NCBI RefSeq assembly: GCF_041438805.1
Contig: NZ_CP109190.1
Location: 2,542,001 to 2,606,000, forward strand
Direction of reading: 5' to 3'
Length of the DNA: 64,000 nucleotides
DNA from: Streptomyces sp. NBC_01707
GTDB taxonomy: Bacteria; Actinomycetota; Actinomycetes; Streptomycetales; Streptomycetaceae
Translations under genes and position numbers: made by a program
In this document: positions 25,171 through 33,277 of the stretch, in pieces
How positions within the stretch are numbered: position 1 is the first letter of the stretch
Layout: every line of letters starts with the position of its first letter
Notes under the pieces: model-generated
What the model saw: the letters and a program-made list of their open reading frames with translations, nothing else
Databases searched by the model: none
What the model was told of the DNA's origin: nothing

Positions 25171-26094
25171 TCAGAGGTTGGTCATGTCGACCGGGATCTG
25201 CGGCTCCGTGCCGTCGCGCAGCACAGTCGCCTCGATCAGGCCGTACGGACGGTCCGCGGCGAAGTAGACCTCGTTGTCGTTCTTGAGGCCGAACGGTTCC
25301 AGGTCCACCAGGAAGTGGTGCTTGTTCGGCAGCGAGAAGCGGATCTCGTCCACCTCGCTGCGGCTGTTGATGATGCGCGAACCCATCTGGTAGAGGGTCT
25401 GCTGCAGCGAGAGGGAGTACGTCTCGGCGAAGGCCTGGAGCATGTGCTTGCGCGTCTGCTCGTAGGACTTCTCCCAGTTCGGCATGCGCACATCGTCGCT
25501 GGTCCAGTTGTACCGCCACTTGGCGGACACCTCGGTCGCGAGGATGCGGTCGTACGCCTCCTTGAGCGTCGTGTACTTGTCCTTGACGTAGCCCCAGAAC
25601 TCGGAGCTGGTGGAATTCATCACCACGAGGTCCTTGAGACCTGAGATGACCTGCCACTTCTCGCCGTCGAAGGTGATCTGGGTGGTGCGCGTCTCCTGGC
25701 CCTTGCGGACGAAGGAGTGCTTGACCTCGTCGGCGCCGATGAACTGCGAGTTGTCGTCGGAGGCGGCGATGCGCTCCCAGGCGTACTCCTCGATCCGGAT
25801 CCGCGCGGTCTTGATCGGCTCCTGCGACGCCACGAAGTGACGGGCGAGGTGGATGCCGAACTGCTCGGCGGACTCGATGCCGTGCTCCTTGGCGAACGCG
25901 TACACCGTGTTCTTGGTGGTGTCGGTCGGCAGGACGTTGGCGTTGGAGCCGGAGTAGTGGACGTCGTCCATGTCGCCGGAGAGGGCGACCGAGACGTTCA
26001 GGTCCTTGATGTGGTGGGTGTCGCCGTCCCGCGTGATCCTGACGACGCGGTTCTCTGCTTTGCCGTACTGGTTCTGGCCGAGAATCGTGGGCAT
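25171..26094 (-). CDS. uox: Urate oxidase (uricase)
   Basis: A 307-residue cofactor-free uricase oxidising urate to 5-hydroxyisourate with release of hydrogen peroxide. Two tandem T-fold domains are visible. Key residues are the catalytic Lys in the GQNQYGKAENRVVR start, the Thr of VLPTDTTKNTVYAFAKEHG (about residues 54-72), LKDLVVMNSTSSEFWGY (about 163-180) and the purine-binding QTLYQMG and NKHHFLVDLEPFG segments. It starts seven bases after the 5-hydroxyisourate hydrolase stop, in one operon with it. The ribosome site is GGGAG at ten bases. Cytoplasmic in Streptomyces (no peroxisomal signal). Confidence 0.97.
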   Translation of the reverse strand: MPTILGQNQYGKAENRVVRITRDGDTHHIKDLNVSVALSGDMDDVHYSGSNANVLPTDTTKNTVYAFAKEHGIESAEQFGIHLARHFVASQEPIKTARIRIEEYAWERIAASDDNSQFIGADEVKHSFVRKGQETRTTQITFDGEKWQVISGLKDLVVMNSTSSEFWGYVKDKYTTLKEAYDRILATEVSAKWRYNWTSDDVRMPNWEKSYEQTRKHMLQAFAETYSLSLQQTLYQMGSRIINSRSEVDEIRFSLPNKHHFLVDLEPFGLKNDNEVYFAADRPYGLIEATVLRDGTEPQIPVDMTNL

Positions 26095-26101
26095 GTCGGT
26101 G

Positions 26102-26503
26102 CTAGCTCCCTCGGTAAACGGAGTAGCCGAACGGGTTGAGCAGCAGCGGTACGTGATAGTGCTCGCCCGGTACGACGGCGAAGGTGATCGCCACCTCCGG
26201 GAAGAACGCGCCGCTGTCCCTTACGCGGGGGGCGTCCTGCTGCGCCTCGGCTTGCTTCTTGGAACTGAAGTACGACTCGGTGTCGAAGTCGAGCCGTACG
26301 TGGGTGGTGCCCACCGGCGGTGCCGGCAGGTCCTTGCATCGCCCGTCCGCGTCGGTAGCGGAGCCGCCGAGCGTCACCCACTTCGCGTCGCTGCCGCTGC
26401 GGGCGGCGAGCGAGACGGGGACGGCCTCGGCGGGGCGGCCGATGCTGGTGTCCAGGATGTGCGTGGACACCGATGCGGTGGTGTCGGTGCGCAAGACCGT
26501 CAC
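26102..26503 (-). CDS. hiuH: 5-hydroxyisourate hydrolase
   Basis: A 133-residue transthyretin-related protein that hydrolyses 5-hydroxyisourate to OHCU. Signature residues are the N-terminal STHILDTSIGRPA (catalytic His), the middle LDFDTESYF segment, the EHYHVPLLLNPFGYSVYRGS end with the PLL-x-SP(F/Y)-type motif and the terminal YRGS tetrapeptide diagnostic of the family. The GTG start overlaps the OHCU decarboxylase stop as GTGA, and AAGGAGA precedes it. Tetramer expected from the family. Confidence 0.96.
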   Translation of the reverse strand: MTVLRTDTTASVSTHILDTSIGRPAEAVPVSLAARSGSDAKWVTLGGSATDADGRCKDLPAPPVGTTHVRLDFDTESYFSSKKQAEAQQDAPRVRDSGAFFPEVAITFAVVPGEHYHVPLLLNPFGYSVYRGS

Positions 26504-27009
26504 TCTCCTTCTGTCACGAGACGGGTCAGCCGGATGCGGTTGATCTTGCCCAGTTCGGTGCGCACGATCTCGCGCTCCTGCTCGGGCGAGTTCCCGATCC
26601 GGGACTTCACCGCGTCACGCATCTGCTCACCGGTGGCACCGGTGGCGCAGATCAGGAAGACATGTCCGAACCGCTCCTGGTAGGCCAGGTTCAGTTCGAG
26701 CATCTCGGCCTTGAGCTCCTCGGTGGCGCCGGCCATCCCCCGCTGTTCGCGTGAGGAGGTGGGGTCCCCGGGCTTCGGGCGGCCGATCGGGGGGTGTCCG
26801 GCCATCGCGTCGGCCAGTTCGTCCTCGGTCAGCTCGGCCGTGGCGGCGTCACCGGCGGAGAGGAGGGCTTCTGCGGTGGCGTACGGGCGCCGGGAGAGGA
26901 TCGCTCTTCCCCATGCCCCGCTGGCACACACCTCGTGCAACGCGGTGATGGCCTCGTCGTCCGCCAGGATGTTGAACCGGGCAAGGCCCGGTGTGGAGCT
27001 CGAAGTCAC
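26500..27009 (-). CDS. uraD: OHCU decarboxylase
   Basis: A 169-residue helical enzyme that decarboxylates 2-oxo-4-hydroxy-4-carboxy-5-ureidoimidazoline to S-allantoin. The motifs are GHPPIGRPK with the catalytic histidine (about residue 74), the SREQRGM segment with its conserved glutamate, and FGHVFLICATG (about 118-128). GTG 27009 is supported by CGGAGGTTCCC just upstream; the longer frame has no support. It is the first gene of the uraD-hiuH-uox operon and overlaps hiuH by four bases. An AllR-type operator and promoter lie 50-90 bases upstream. Confidence 0.95.
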   Translation of the reverse strand: MTSSSTPGLARFNILADDEAITALHEVCASGAWGRAILSRRPYATAEALLSAGDAATAELTEDELADAMAGHPPIGRPKPGDPTSSREQRGMAGATEELKAEMLELNLAYQERFGHVFLICATGATGEQMRDAVKSRIGNSPEQEREIVRTELGKINRIRLTRLVTEGE

Positions 27010-27057
27010 GGGAACCTCCGTGGCTGTTCTTCGCTGTGCGTTGGTCGGGCTGCGGAT

Positions 27058-27097
27058 AGCTAACGCCTTCCGCAACACCACGTCAACACTTTGTTGA
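27058..27097 (-). promoter_or_regulatory. AllR-type operator and promoter of the uric acid operon
   Basis: The palindrome TCAACACTTTGTTGA is at 27083-27097. On the minus strand the -35 box TTGACG (27086-27081) overlaps it. A 17-base spacer leads to TTAGCT at 27063-27058, or 18 bases to TAGCTA. The layout matches the malate synthase and catalase promoters. Confidence 0.72.
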
Positions 27098-27903
27098 AAT
27101 TCCCTGAACGGAAATGTCCGTCGCCGGACGATCCGGACAACGGCCTTCCATGCGCTTGTGATCCGCTTCGCTCCGCTACTCACCTTTGGCGGCATTTTCC
27201 CGGTTGGGATGCATGCTTCCGCCTCGAAGTGACCGGAGAGCGACAGACGGTGCATGGTGCCCTGACGCGACGATTCCCCCTTGACCGACCTCAGGCGGCT
27301 TCGTAACGCAATTCTCTGCCTCGCACCCCTCGCTTCCCAGTGCCACAGTGGAAAGGGTGTGCACTCACCCCGACGGGGAGAGCGGATCAAGAAGGTGGGG
27401 CCTCGCCGCTCACTTCGAACATTCTTTGACTCCGGCGAGACCCGCCCGGGCCGCCCGGATCGATACGCGCCGGTGCCACCGATCCGAACTCGGCAATTGC
27501 CTGTCCCTGTTCTCCCCGACCGCACTCCGGATGAGGCCGGGTATCGGGAGGTTCTCCCGTCGATGACCGCTCCAGTGGGGACGGACGGCGGGTTGCGCGG
27601 CGTGCACGAGCAGCCGGACGGGAGCACGCTTGATCCATGAGCGCCCCGACAGTCGTGCACCGGTGCTCCCCGGGGGCCGGGTGGTCACGATCCATGATGA
27701 GACGGCCGACGTCGTCCGCGACCTGATCGGCCCTCTCCGGGGGGCTGGAATCCATGACGCCGAGCATTGCGTCGATGATCCGCACCGGATCGAATGGCGC
27801 GGAGGCCGGTCCCATCTGCACGAAGCGGTCCAAGAGCGTCCCCTACACGGCGAGGTTGCGGAAGCGTTCGTAACAGCAAAGGGCTCACCAGGAAGGCACC
27901 CTC
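27098..27903. other. Roughly 800-base region without a clear gene
   Basis: No recognised gene. The first 500 bases have more A/T-ending codons in every frame and no ribosome site. A minus-strand open frame at 27387-27833 has fairly G/C-rich third positions over its first 70 codons (MDRFVQMGPASAPFDPVRII, then ADQVADDVGRLIMDRD) before turning into Arg/Pro-rich sequence. It could be a gene remnant, but I recognise no family. The promoter of the downstream baeRF gene must also lie here. Confidence 0.35.
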
Positions 27904-29019
27904 ATGGAAACTGATGCCCTGACTTCCGACATGCTGCGAGACCTGAGGGCTGACAGGCCCTACCCGGCGGTCTCCCTGACGATGCCGACGCACCGGCGCG
28001 AGCCGGAAAACGCCCAGGACGCGGTGCAGTTGCGCAACCTCCTCGCGGAGGCCGAGCGCCGGATCGACACCGACCCGCAGGCATCGCGCCAGGACCGCAT
28101 CGACCTGCACACCCAGCTGGAGCGGGCAGTGGCCGACGTCGATCTGCGCCACGCCATGGACGGCCTTGTGCTGTACGCCACCACTGACGAGCACCAGACC
28201 TGGACCGTGGCGCGTCATGTCCCGGAGCGAGTAGTCCTCAGCGACACCTTCCTGACCCGCAACCTGGTCGCCGCCAAGGCCCAGGCCCACCCCTACTGGG
28301 TGCTGGCCGTCGCCGCCGACAGGGCGACCCTGTGGAGCGGCACAGGTAACTCCCTCCAGCAGCACGAGGGGAACGGATTCCCCGCCGTGGCGCCGGAAGG
28401 CGAGTGGGACGTCCAGCACAAGGAACGCGTGGGCGACCAGCCGAGCACTTTCAGCGATGAGGACACCCGCCGCTTCATGCGCACCGTCGACATCGCTCTC
28501 ACCGCGATGCTGTCAGCCGAGCCCCGCCCACTGTTCCTGGTCGGACTCGCCGAGGCCGTGGCCCTGCTGCAGGAGGTCGGCACCGCAGCCATCGCACCGG
28601 CCGCCACAGTGGCCAAGGGTGGCCTCACCGACGGCCCCGAAAGGGTCCTTCTCCAGGAGCTCGAACCCGCCCGCGCCGCACTGGCGGCCCAGGAGACCAG
28701 CCGGGTCGACACGGCACTGGACGATGCCCGCAGTCGGCGAACCTTCGCCGCCGGGCTGGATGAGGTCTGGGAAGCTGCCAACGCCGGTCGTGCCGCGATC
28801 ATCGCCGTCGAGGAGCACTTCCAACCCACCGTTCGGCTGACCGACGGCCACCTCACCCCGGTGGGCGGCGAACCAGAGGGCGGCTGGGAGGCCGGCGTTC
28901 GCGAGGACATCGTCGACGAACTCGTGGAGACCGCCCTGGACCACGGCACCGAGGTGGTCTTCCTCCCCGACGACCGCCTCACCGAACACGACCGGATCGC
29001 CGCGGTGCTGCGCTACTGA
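27904..29019 (+). CDS. Bacterial archaeo-eukaryotic release factor-like protein (baeRF3 type)
   Basis: A 371-residue protein that I identify with the baeRF3 group, bacterial homologues of eRF1/aRF1 domains. It begins METDALTSDMLRDLRADRPYPAVSLTMPTHR, has a helical middle, a conserved core WVLAVAADRATLWSGTG (about residues 136-152) and a C-terminal half ending VVFLPDDRLTEHDRIAAVLRY, which fits an eRF1 domain-3-like (L7Ae-related) end. The family is predicted to act in translation stress or ribosome rescue, but its biochemistry is not established. AGGAAGG precedes the ATG. It appears monocistronic, followed by a hairpin. Confidence 0.75.
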   Translation: METDALTSDMLRDLRADRPYPAVSLTMPTHRREPENAQDAVQLRNLLAEAERRIDTDPQASRQDRIDLHTQLERAVADVDLRHAMDGLVLYATTDEHQTWTVARHVPERVVLSDTFLTRNLVAAKAQAHPYWVLAVAADRATLWSGTGNSLQQHEGNGFPAVAPEGEWDVQHKERVGDQPSTFSDEDTRRFMRTVDIALTAMLSAEPRPLFLVGLAEAVALLQEVGTAAIAPAATVAKGGLTDGPERVLLQELEPARAALAAQETSRVDTALDDARSRRTFAAGLDEVWEAANAGRAAIIAVEEHFQPTVRLTDGHLTPVGGEPEGGWEAGVREDIVDELVETALDHGTEVVFLPDDRLTEHDRIAAVLRY

Positions 29020-29095
29020 ACCCCGCAGGGAAGGCCTACCCGAAGTCGGCAGCCGCTGCCGGACGGTTCCGATGTCGGCCGTGCACATCCGTCGA

Positions 29096-29140
29096 GATCA
29101 CTCCACATCCGAATCCGAGGGGACACGATGTGGGGTGATC
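29096..29140 (+). terminator. Hairpin terminator after the baeRF gene
   Basis: Stem GATCACTCCACAT / ATGTGGGGTGATC with one mismatch and a 19-base loop. It is followed by TGCGGTTTTA, a short T run uncommon in this genome. Confidence 0.7.
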
Positions 29141-29191
29141 TGCGGTTTTACGAGTCGCTAGCCTTTCACTCGTGTGGATGTCGCTTCCACA

Positions 29192-29560
29192 TCAGGTGTC
29201 CTTCTCCCGGTTGAGATAGTTGTAGACGGTGAAGCGGCTGACACCGAGGGCCCCGGCCACCGTCTCCACCCCATGCCGTACGGAGAAGGCACCGCGTGCC
29301 TCCAGGGTCCGCACGGCCGCCTGCTTCGTCTTCCGGTCGAGGTCGGCGAGTGGCATCCCGTGCTGTCGCTCCATGGCGGCCAGGATGTGGTCGAGCGAGT
29401 CCGACAACTGCGGCAGGCGCACGGCTATGACGTCCTCGCCCTCCCAGGCCAGCAACACGTCGTCGGCCCGTGCCTGCTCGGGCCCGACCAGCTCGGCACC
29501 CATGGCGTCGACGAGTGGCTTGACCGCGGTGACGAGGGGGTGGTCCGCGGGTTCGGTCAC
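29192..29560 (-). CDS. HTH_22-type transcriptional regulator
   Basis: A 122-residue DNA-binding protein. The C-terminal domain TLEARGAFSVRHGVETVAGA followed by LGVSRFTVYNYLN is the HTH_22 domain of YheO/DauR-like regulators. The N-terminal 75 residues are shorter than the usual PAS_6 sensor domain and begin MTEPADHPLVTAVKPLVDAMG, with a core DVLLAWEGEDVIAVRLPQL. GTG 29560 overlaps the stop of the thiamine-binding gene as GTGA, so the two proteins are made together. Target genes and ligand are unknown. Confidence 0.8.
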   Translation of the reverse strand: MTEPADHPLVTAVKPLVDAMGAELVGPEQARADDVLLAWEGEDVIAVRLPQLSDSLDHILAAMERQHGMPLADLDRKTKQAAVRTLEARGAFSVRHGVETVAGALGVSRFTVYNYLNREKDT

Positions 29561-29808
29561 TTCGAGTCCTCCCCGACGACGTTGACCTGGAGCGATATCC
29601 GGGTGGCACCCGACGCCAGGGCCTTTCGAAGCAGGGAGTCCACCGCGGTGAGCACCGCGTCCGCGCCGCCCTCCGCGGTATTGCCGAAGGGGCCGACGTC
29701 CACGGCGTCCAGTTCGGCCGACTGGATGACCTCGCGGGCCACCACCGCGTGTGCGGGTGCCTCGTCGAGATCGAACGGCTCGGTGGTGAACTCCACTCTC
29801 AAGCGCAC
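29557..29808 (-). CDS. MTH1187/YqgV-family thiamine-binding-like protein
   Basis: An 83-residue protein of the ferredoxin-like MTH1187 (YqgV) family, some members of which bind thiamine. The pattern is VRLRVEFTTEPFDLDEAPAH at the start, DVGPFGNTAEGGADAVLTAV in the middle and ASGATRISLQV near the end. GTG 29808 is preceded by GGGAGGCACA; the longer frame adds an Arg-rich stretch with no support. It is coupled to the HTH_22 regulator by GTGA and may act as its sensor. Binding of thiamine is family knowledge, not shown here. Confidence 0.78.
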   Translation of the reverse strand: MRLRVEFTTEPFDLDEAPAHAVVAREVIQSAELDAVDVGPFGNTAEGGADAVLTAVDSLLRKALASGATRISLQVNVVGEDSK

Positions 29809-29863
29809 TGTGCCTCCCTCATCTGCTCGCCGTGCACCCGGGGCCCGCGGCTCGGCCCCGACC

Positions 29864-31060
29864 CTAACGGACCGCCGCCGGGCCCGACGGCGGGAGCGGC
29901 AGCACACAGGCGGCCATCGGGGCGGCGAACGGGGTTCCGGTGAGGCGCAGGCCGCCGTCCGCCCGGTCGACGTCGAAGACCGTCACCGTGCCTGACCGCT
30001 GATTGGCGGCGAAGAGCAGCGCCCCGCCCGGCGAGAAGGCGATCTGCCGGGGGAAGTCACCGCCCACCGGCACCGTGTCGATCAGCCGCAGCGCGGCCCC
30101 GCCGGCCTCGACGGCGTAGCGCGTCAGGCTGTTGTGGCCTCGGTTGGCGAGGTAGGCGAAGCGGCCGTCGCCGGTGACCAGGAGCTGGGCGGGGTAGCTG
30201 GGGCCGGTTCCGGTTCCGGTGGACTGTCCGGCCCCCGGGGTCACCGCGCCGGTGGCGGGGTCGTAACCGCAGACGACGACGGTGTTGTCGACCTCGCAGG
30301 CGAGGTAGGCGAAGCGGCCGCTCGGGTGGAAGGTGAGGTGGCGCGGTCCGGCGCCCGGCCGCAGCCTGGCGTAGGAGAGCTGGCGGAGCGTGCCCCGGCG
30401 TGTGTCGAGCCGGTACGTGTAGACGGTGTCGTTGCCCAGGTCGACGGCGAGGACATGGCCGCCGTCGGGGGCGGTGACGATCTGGTGGGCGTGCGGCCCG
30501 TCCTGGCCGGGGCCGGGGGCCGGGGCGGTCTGGACGACCAGGTCGGTGCGCTCCCCCAGCGAACCGTCGGCTGCGATCGGGTGCACGGCAACGCTGCCCG
30601 AGGTGTAGTTGGCGCTCAGCAGCCACCGGCCGCTCGGGTGGACCGAGAGATGGCAGGGGCCGGCGCCGCCGGTGGAGCGGGTGCCCAGCACCCGGAACGT
30701 TCCGCCCGGGCCGAGCGCCACGGCCGTCACACCGCCCTGTTCCTGTTCGTCGACGGCGTACAGCGTGGTGCCCGAGGGGTGCAGGGCGAGGTACGAGGGG
30801 TTGTCGACACCGGTGATCGTCGTGCGCCCGGTGATCACCCCGGTCGCCGGGGCGTACCCGGCGACGCCGATTCCCGTACCCCCTCCGACTGTCGAGGTAT
30901 ACGTCCCCAGGAAGAGCGTCCCGGCCTTTCGGTCACGGGCAACCGGTGCGTCCGGCCAGGCCGTCGGGCCGGACGGCGCGGGCGGGGCCGGCGAGAAGGA
31001 GGCTGCGGCGCCCGCCAGTAGCGCTCCGAGAAGCGCGCGTCGGCTGGTGCGGGTCGTCAT
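29864..31060 (-). CDS. Tat-exported lactonase family protein (Pgl/YbhE beta-propeller)
   Basis: A 398-residue seven-bladed beta-propeller of the 6-phosphogluconolactonase (YbhE) family. The N-terminus MTTRTSRRALLGALLAGAAA is a twin-arginine signal, so the protein is exported, unlike cytoplasmic YbhE. Repeats carry HPSG motifs (LALHPSGTTLYAVDE, LSVHPSGRWLLSAN, LTFHPSGRFAYLACE). GAGGTG eight bases before the ATG at 31060 supports this start; an ATG at 31093 adds eleven residues. An extracytoplasmic sugar-lactone hydrolase or a muconate-lactonising-type enzyme is possible. The thiamine-binding gene follows after 55 bases. Confidence 0.88.
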   Translation of the reverse strand: MTTRTSRRALLGALLAGAAASFSPAPPAPSGPTAWPDAPVARDRKAGTLFLGTYTSTVGGGTGIGVAGYAPATGVITGRTTITGVDNPSYLALHPSGTTLYAVDEQEQGGVTAVALGPGGTFRVLGTRSTGGAGPCHLSVHPSGRWLLSANYTSGSVAVHPIAADGSLGERTDLVVQTAPAPGPGQDGPHAHQIVTAPDGGHVLAVDLGNDTVYTYRLDTRRGTLRQLSYARLRPGAGPRHLTFHPSGRFAYLACEVDNTVVVCGYDPATGAVTPGAGQSTGTGTGPSYPAQLLVTGDGRFAYLANRGHNSLTRYAVEAGGAALRLIDTVPVGGDFPRQIAFSPGGALLFAANQRSGTVTVFDVDRADGGLRLTGTPFAAPMAACVLPLPPSGPAAVR

Positions 31061-31216
31061 GCGCGGCACCTCGGGGTCGGCTGCGTCGGACATGTCAGCC
31101 ACACTCTCCCGCCGCTGACGAAGTCGCAAGTGGCGCAATTCCGGTTGCATCCTCCGCAACCACCATGCACTGCACCGCGCGCACCGCTCCCGGCGGCCCG
31201 ATGTGCGGACCCCCTC

Positions 31217-31281
31217 TTGACAGTCCTCCCGTCAGCCATGCAATCTTCCGTTAAGCAGAAACTAACTTCCGCAATACGGAA
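31217..31281 (+). promoter_or_regulatory. Promoter and 37-bp element upstream of hyi
   Basis: The -35 box TTGACA is at 31217-31222 and a plausible -10 CAATCT at 31241-31246 (18-base spacer). The element at 31245-31281 begins CTTCCGTTAAGCAGAAAC and ends TTCCGCAATACGGAA, an inverted repeat. The same element, about 84 percent identical by eye, follows the glyoxylate carboligase promoter. A bound regulator here would block transcript initiation or early elongation. Confidence 0.72.
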
Positions 31282-31296
31282 GGAGCGCCTGACCTC

Positions 31297-32136
31297 ATGG
31301 GACACCCGGACCAGCGCTTCGATGTGAACCTTTCGATCCTCTTCACGGAACTCCCGCTCCTGGAGCGCCCCGCGGCCGCCGCCGCAGCGGGCTTCACGGC
31401 GGTCGAGCTGTGGTGGCCCTGGATCGAGACCCCCACCCCGCCGCAGACCGAACTCGACGCCCTCAAGAAGGCGCTCGACGACGCGGGCACACAGCTGGTG
31501 GGGCTGAACTTCTACGCCGGACAGCTGCCCGGCCCCGACCGCGGTGCGCTCTCCGTACCCGGCGCCGAGTCGGACCGGTTCCGCGCCAACATCGACGTGG
31601 CGGCCGACTTCGCCGCCTCGGTCGGCTGCAAGGCGCTGAACGCGCTCTACGGCAACCGCGTCGACGGCGTGGACCCGGCCGTACAGGACGAACTCGCCCT
31701 GGAGAACCTGGTCCTGGCCGCCCGCGCGGCCGACCGGATCGGGGCCGTCCTGCTGATCGAGACCTTGAACGAGCCGGAGTCGCCGCGCTACCCGCTGGTG
31801 AGCGCACCGGCCGGGATCGAGGTCGTCGACAAGGTCAACTCCGCGACGGGCCTCGGCAACGCCAGGTTCCTGCTGGACCTGTACCACCTGTCGATGAACG
31901 GCGAGGACCTCAGCCAGGTGATCGCCGCGTACGCCGGGAGGACCGGCCACGTCCAGATCGCCGACAACCCGGGGCGCGGCGCACCCGGCACCGGGTCACT
32001 GCCGCTCGAGCAACTCCTCGACGAGCTGACGAAGGCCGGTTACGACGGCTGGGTCGGCCTGGAGTACAAGCCGGGCGACCGACCGAGCTCCGAGTCCTTC
32101 GACTGGCTTCCCGCCGAGGCGCGCGCGGCCCGCTGA
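31297..32136 (+). CDS. hyi: Hydroxypyruvate isomerase
   Basis: A 279-residue TIM-barrel isomerase (xylose isomerase-like) interconverting hydroxypyruvate and tartronate semialdehyde. It begins RFDVNLSILFTELPLLERPAA, has LLIETLNEPE with a metal-binding glutamate (about residue 150), FLLDLYHLSMNGED (about 188) and ends GYDGWVGLEYKPG, matching Hyi of the glyoxylate operon. AAGGAG lies 15 bases upstream of ATG 31297. The next gene is the tartronate semialdehyde reductase. Control is likely through the 37-bp element upstream. Confidence 0.95.
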   Translation: MGHPDQRFDVNLSILFTELPLLERPAAAAAAGFTAVELWWPWIETPTPPQTELDALKKALDDAGTQLVGLNFYAGQLPGPDRGALSVPGAESDRFRANIDVAADFAASVGCKALNALYGNRVDGVDPAVQDELALENLVLAARAADRIGAVLLIETLNEPESPRYPLVSAPAGIEVVDKVNSATGLGNARFLLDLYHLSMNGEDLSQVIAAYAGRTGHVQIADNPGRGAPGTGSLPLEQLLDELTKAGYDGWVGLEYKPGDRPSSESFDWLPAEARAAR

Positions 32137-32181
32137 GGGCGTCGGCCCCCCTCGTAGACACGTTTTCAGGAAGGCACCCTC

Positions 32182-33081
32182 ATGAGCAACAACCTCCCCA
32201 AGGTTGCGTGGATCGGACTCGGCATCATGGGCTCCCCCATGTCCGAGAACCTGATCAAGGCCGGTTACGACGTCACCGGTCACACCCTGGAGCAGGACAA
32301 GATCGACCGGCTGGTCGCCGCCGGCGGGAACGGTGCGGGCTCGATCGCCGAGGCGGTTCGGGACGCCGATGTCGTGATCACGATGGTGCCGGCCTCCCCG
32401 CAGGTCGAGGCCATCGCGTACGGCCCCGACGGCATCCTGGAGAACGCGAGGTCCGGGGCCCTGCTGATCGACATGTCCTCGATCACCCCGCAGACCTCCG
32501 TGGACCTCGCGAACAGGGCGAAGAACCGAGGCATCCGCGTGCTGGACGCCCCGGTGTCCGGTGGCGAGGCCGGTGCGATCGAGGCCGTACTGTCGATCAT
32601 GGTCGGCGGCGAGCAGGCCGATTTCGACGCCGCGCAGCCGATCCTCCAGGCACTCGGCAGGACCATCGTGCTCTGCGGTCCGCACGGTTCCGGCCAGACG
32701 GTCAAGGCCGCCAACCAGCTGATCGTCGCGGTGAACATCCAGGCCTGCGCCGAGGCCGTCGTCTTCCTGGAGAAGTCCGGGGTGGACCTCTCCGCCGCGC
32801 TCGACGTGCTGAACGGCGGGCTGGCCGGCTCGACCGTGCTGACCCGCAAGAAGGACAACTTCCTCAAGCGGGACTTCGCGCCGGGCTTCCGGATCGACCT
32901 GCACCACAAGGACATGGGCATCGTCACCGACGCCGCCCGCAATGTCGGTGCCGCGCTGCCCGTCGGCGCCGTTGTCGCGCAACTCGTCGCCTCGCTGCGC
33001 GCACAGGGCGACGGCGGCCTGGACCACTCGGCGCTGCTGCGCGCGGTCGAGCGCCTCTCGGGTCAGTCCGTCCAGGCCTGA
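32182..33081 (+). CDS. glxR: 2-hydroxy-3-oxopropionate (tartronate semialdehyde) reductase
   Basis: A 299-residue beta-hydroxyacid dehydrogenase that reduces tartronate semialdehyde to D-glycerate with NAD(P)H. The Rossmann motif is [14 protein letters not shown] (about residues 11-24), the substrate-binding signature is [16 protein letters not shown] (about 124-139) and the catalytic lysine lies in [15 protein letters not shown] (about 172). GAAGG precedes the ATG. It is 45 bases downstream of hyi, so probably in its operon. Together with glyoxylate carboligase it converts two glyoxylates to glycerate. Confidence 0.95.
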   Translation: MSNNLPKVAWIGLGIMGSPMSENLIKAGYDVTGHTLEQDKIDRLVAAGGNGAGSIAEAVRDADVVITMVPASPQVEAIAYGPDGILENARSGALLIDMSSITPQTSVDLANRAKNRGIRVLDAPVSGGEAGAIEAVLSIMVGGEQADFDAAQPILQALGRTIVLCGPHGSGQTVKAANQLIVAVNIQACAEAVVFLEKSGVDLSAALDVLNGGLAGSTVLTRKKDNFLKRDFAPGFRIDLHHKDMGIVTDAARNVGAALPVGAVVAQLVASLRAQGDGGLDHSALLRAVERLSGQSVQA

Positions 33082-33176
33082 CCGACCCGCCCCCAGACTT
33101 CCGGATGGTGTCGGCGCCGACACCTGTCCTGTCGCGCCCAGGCGTCGGCACCATCCGGAACACCCCACTCTCAATT

Positions 33177-33217
33177 TCAACAAACTGTTGACGTTCGGTT
33201 CGGAGCGTACTTACGCT
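33177..33217 (+). promoter_or_regulatory. AllR-type operator and promoter of catalase
   Basis: The operator TCAACAAACTGTTGA is at 33177-33191 with perfect arms. The -35 box TTGACG (33188-33193) overlaps it. At 18 bases' spacing TACGCT (33212-33217) fits a -10 box. The arrangement is the same as at the uric acid operon. Confidence 0.72.
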
Positions 33218-33277
33218 CCTGGAGCCCCCAGGGCGTCGCAGTTCAGCAACTCCCGTACGGAAGGTCGCCCCGACACC

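Noticed and set aside
29192..31060. TPP riboswitch near the thiamine-binding-like gene
   Set aside because: No CTGAGA-type THI-box or matching paired helices could be seen upstream of the lactonase, thiamine-binding or HTH genes.
31410..33191. A 593-codon plus-strand frame over hyi and glxR
   Set aside because: It is an Arg/Pro/Gly-rich frame out of phase with two clear genes.
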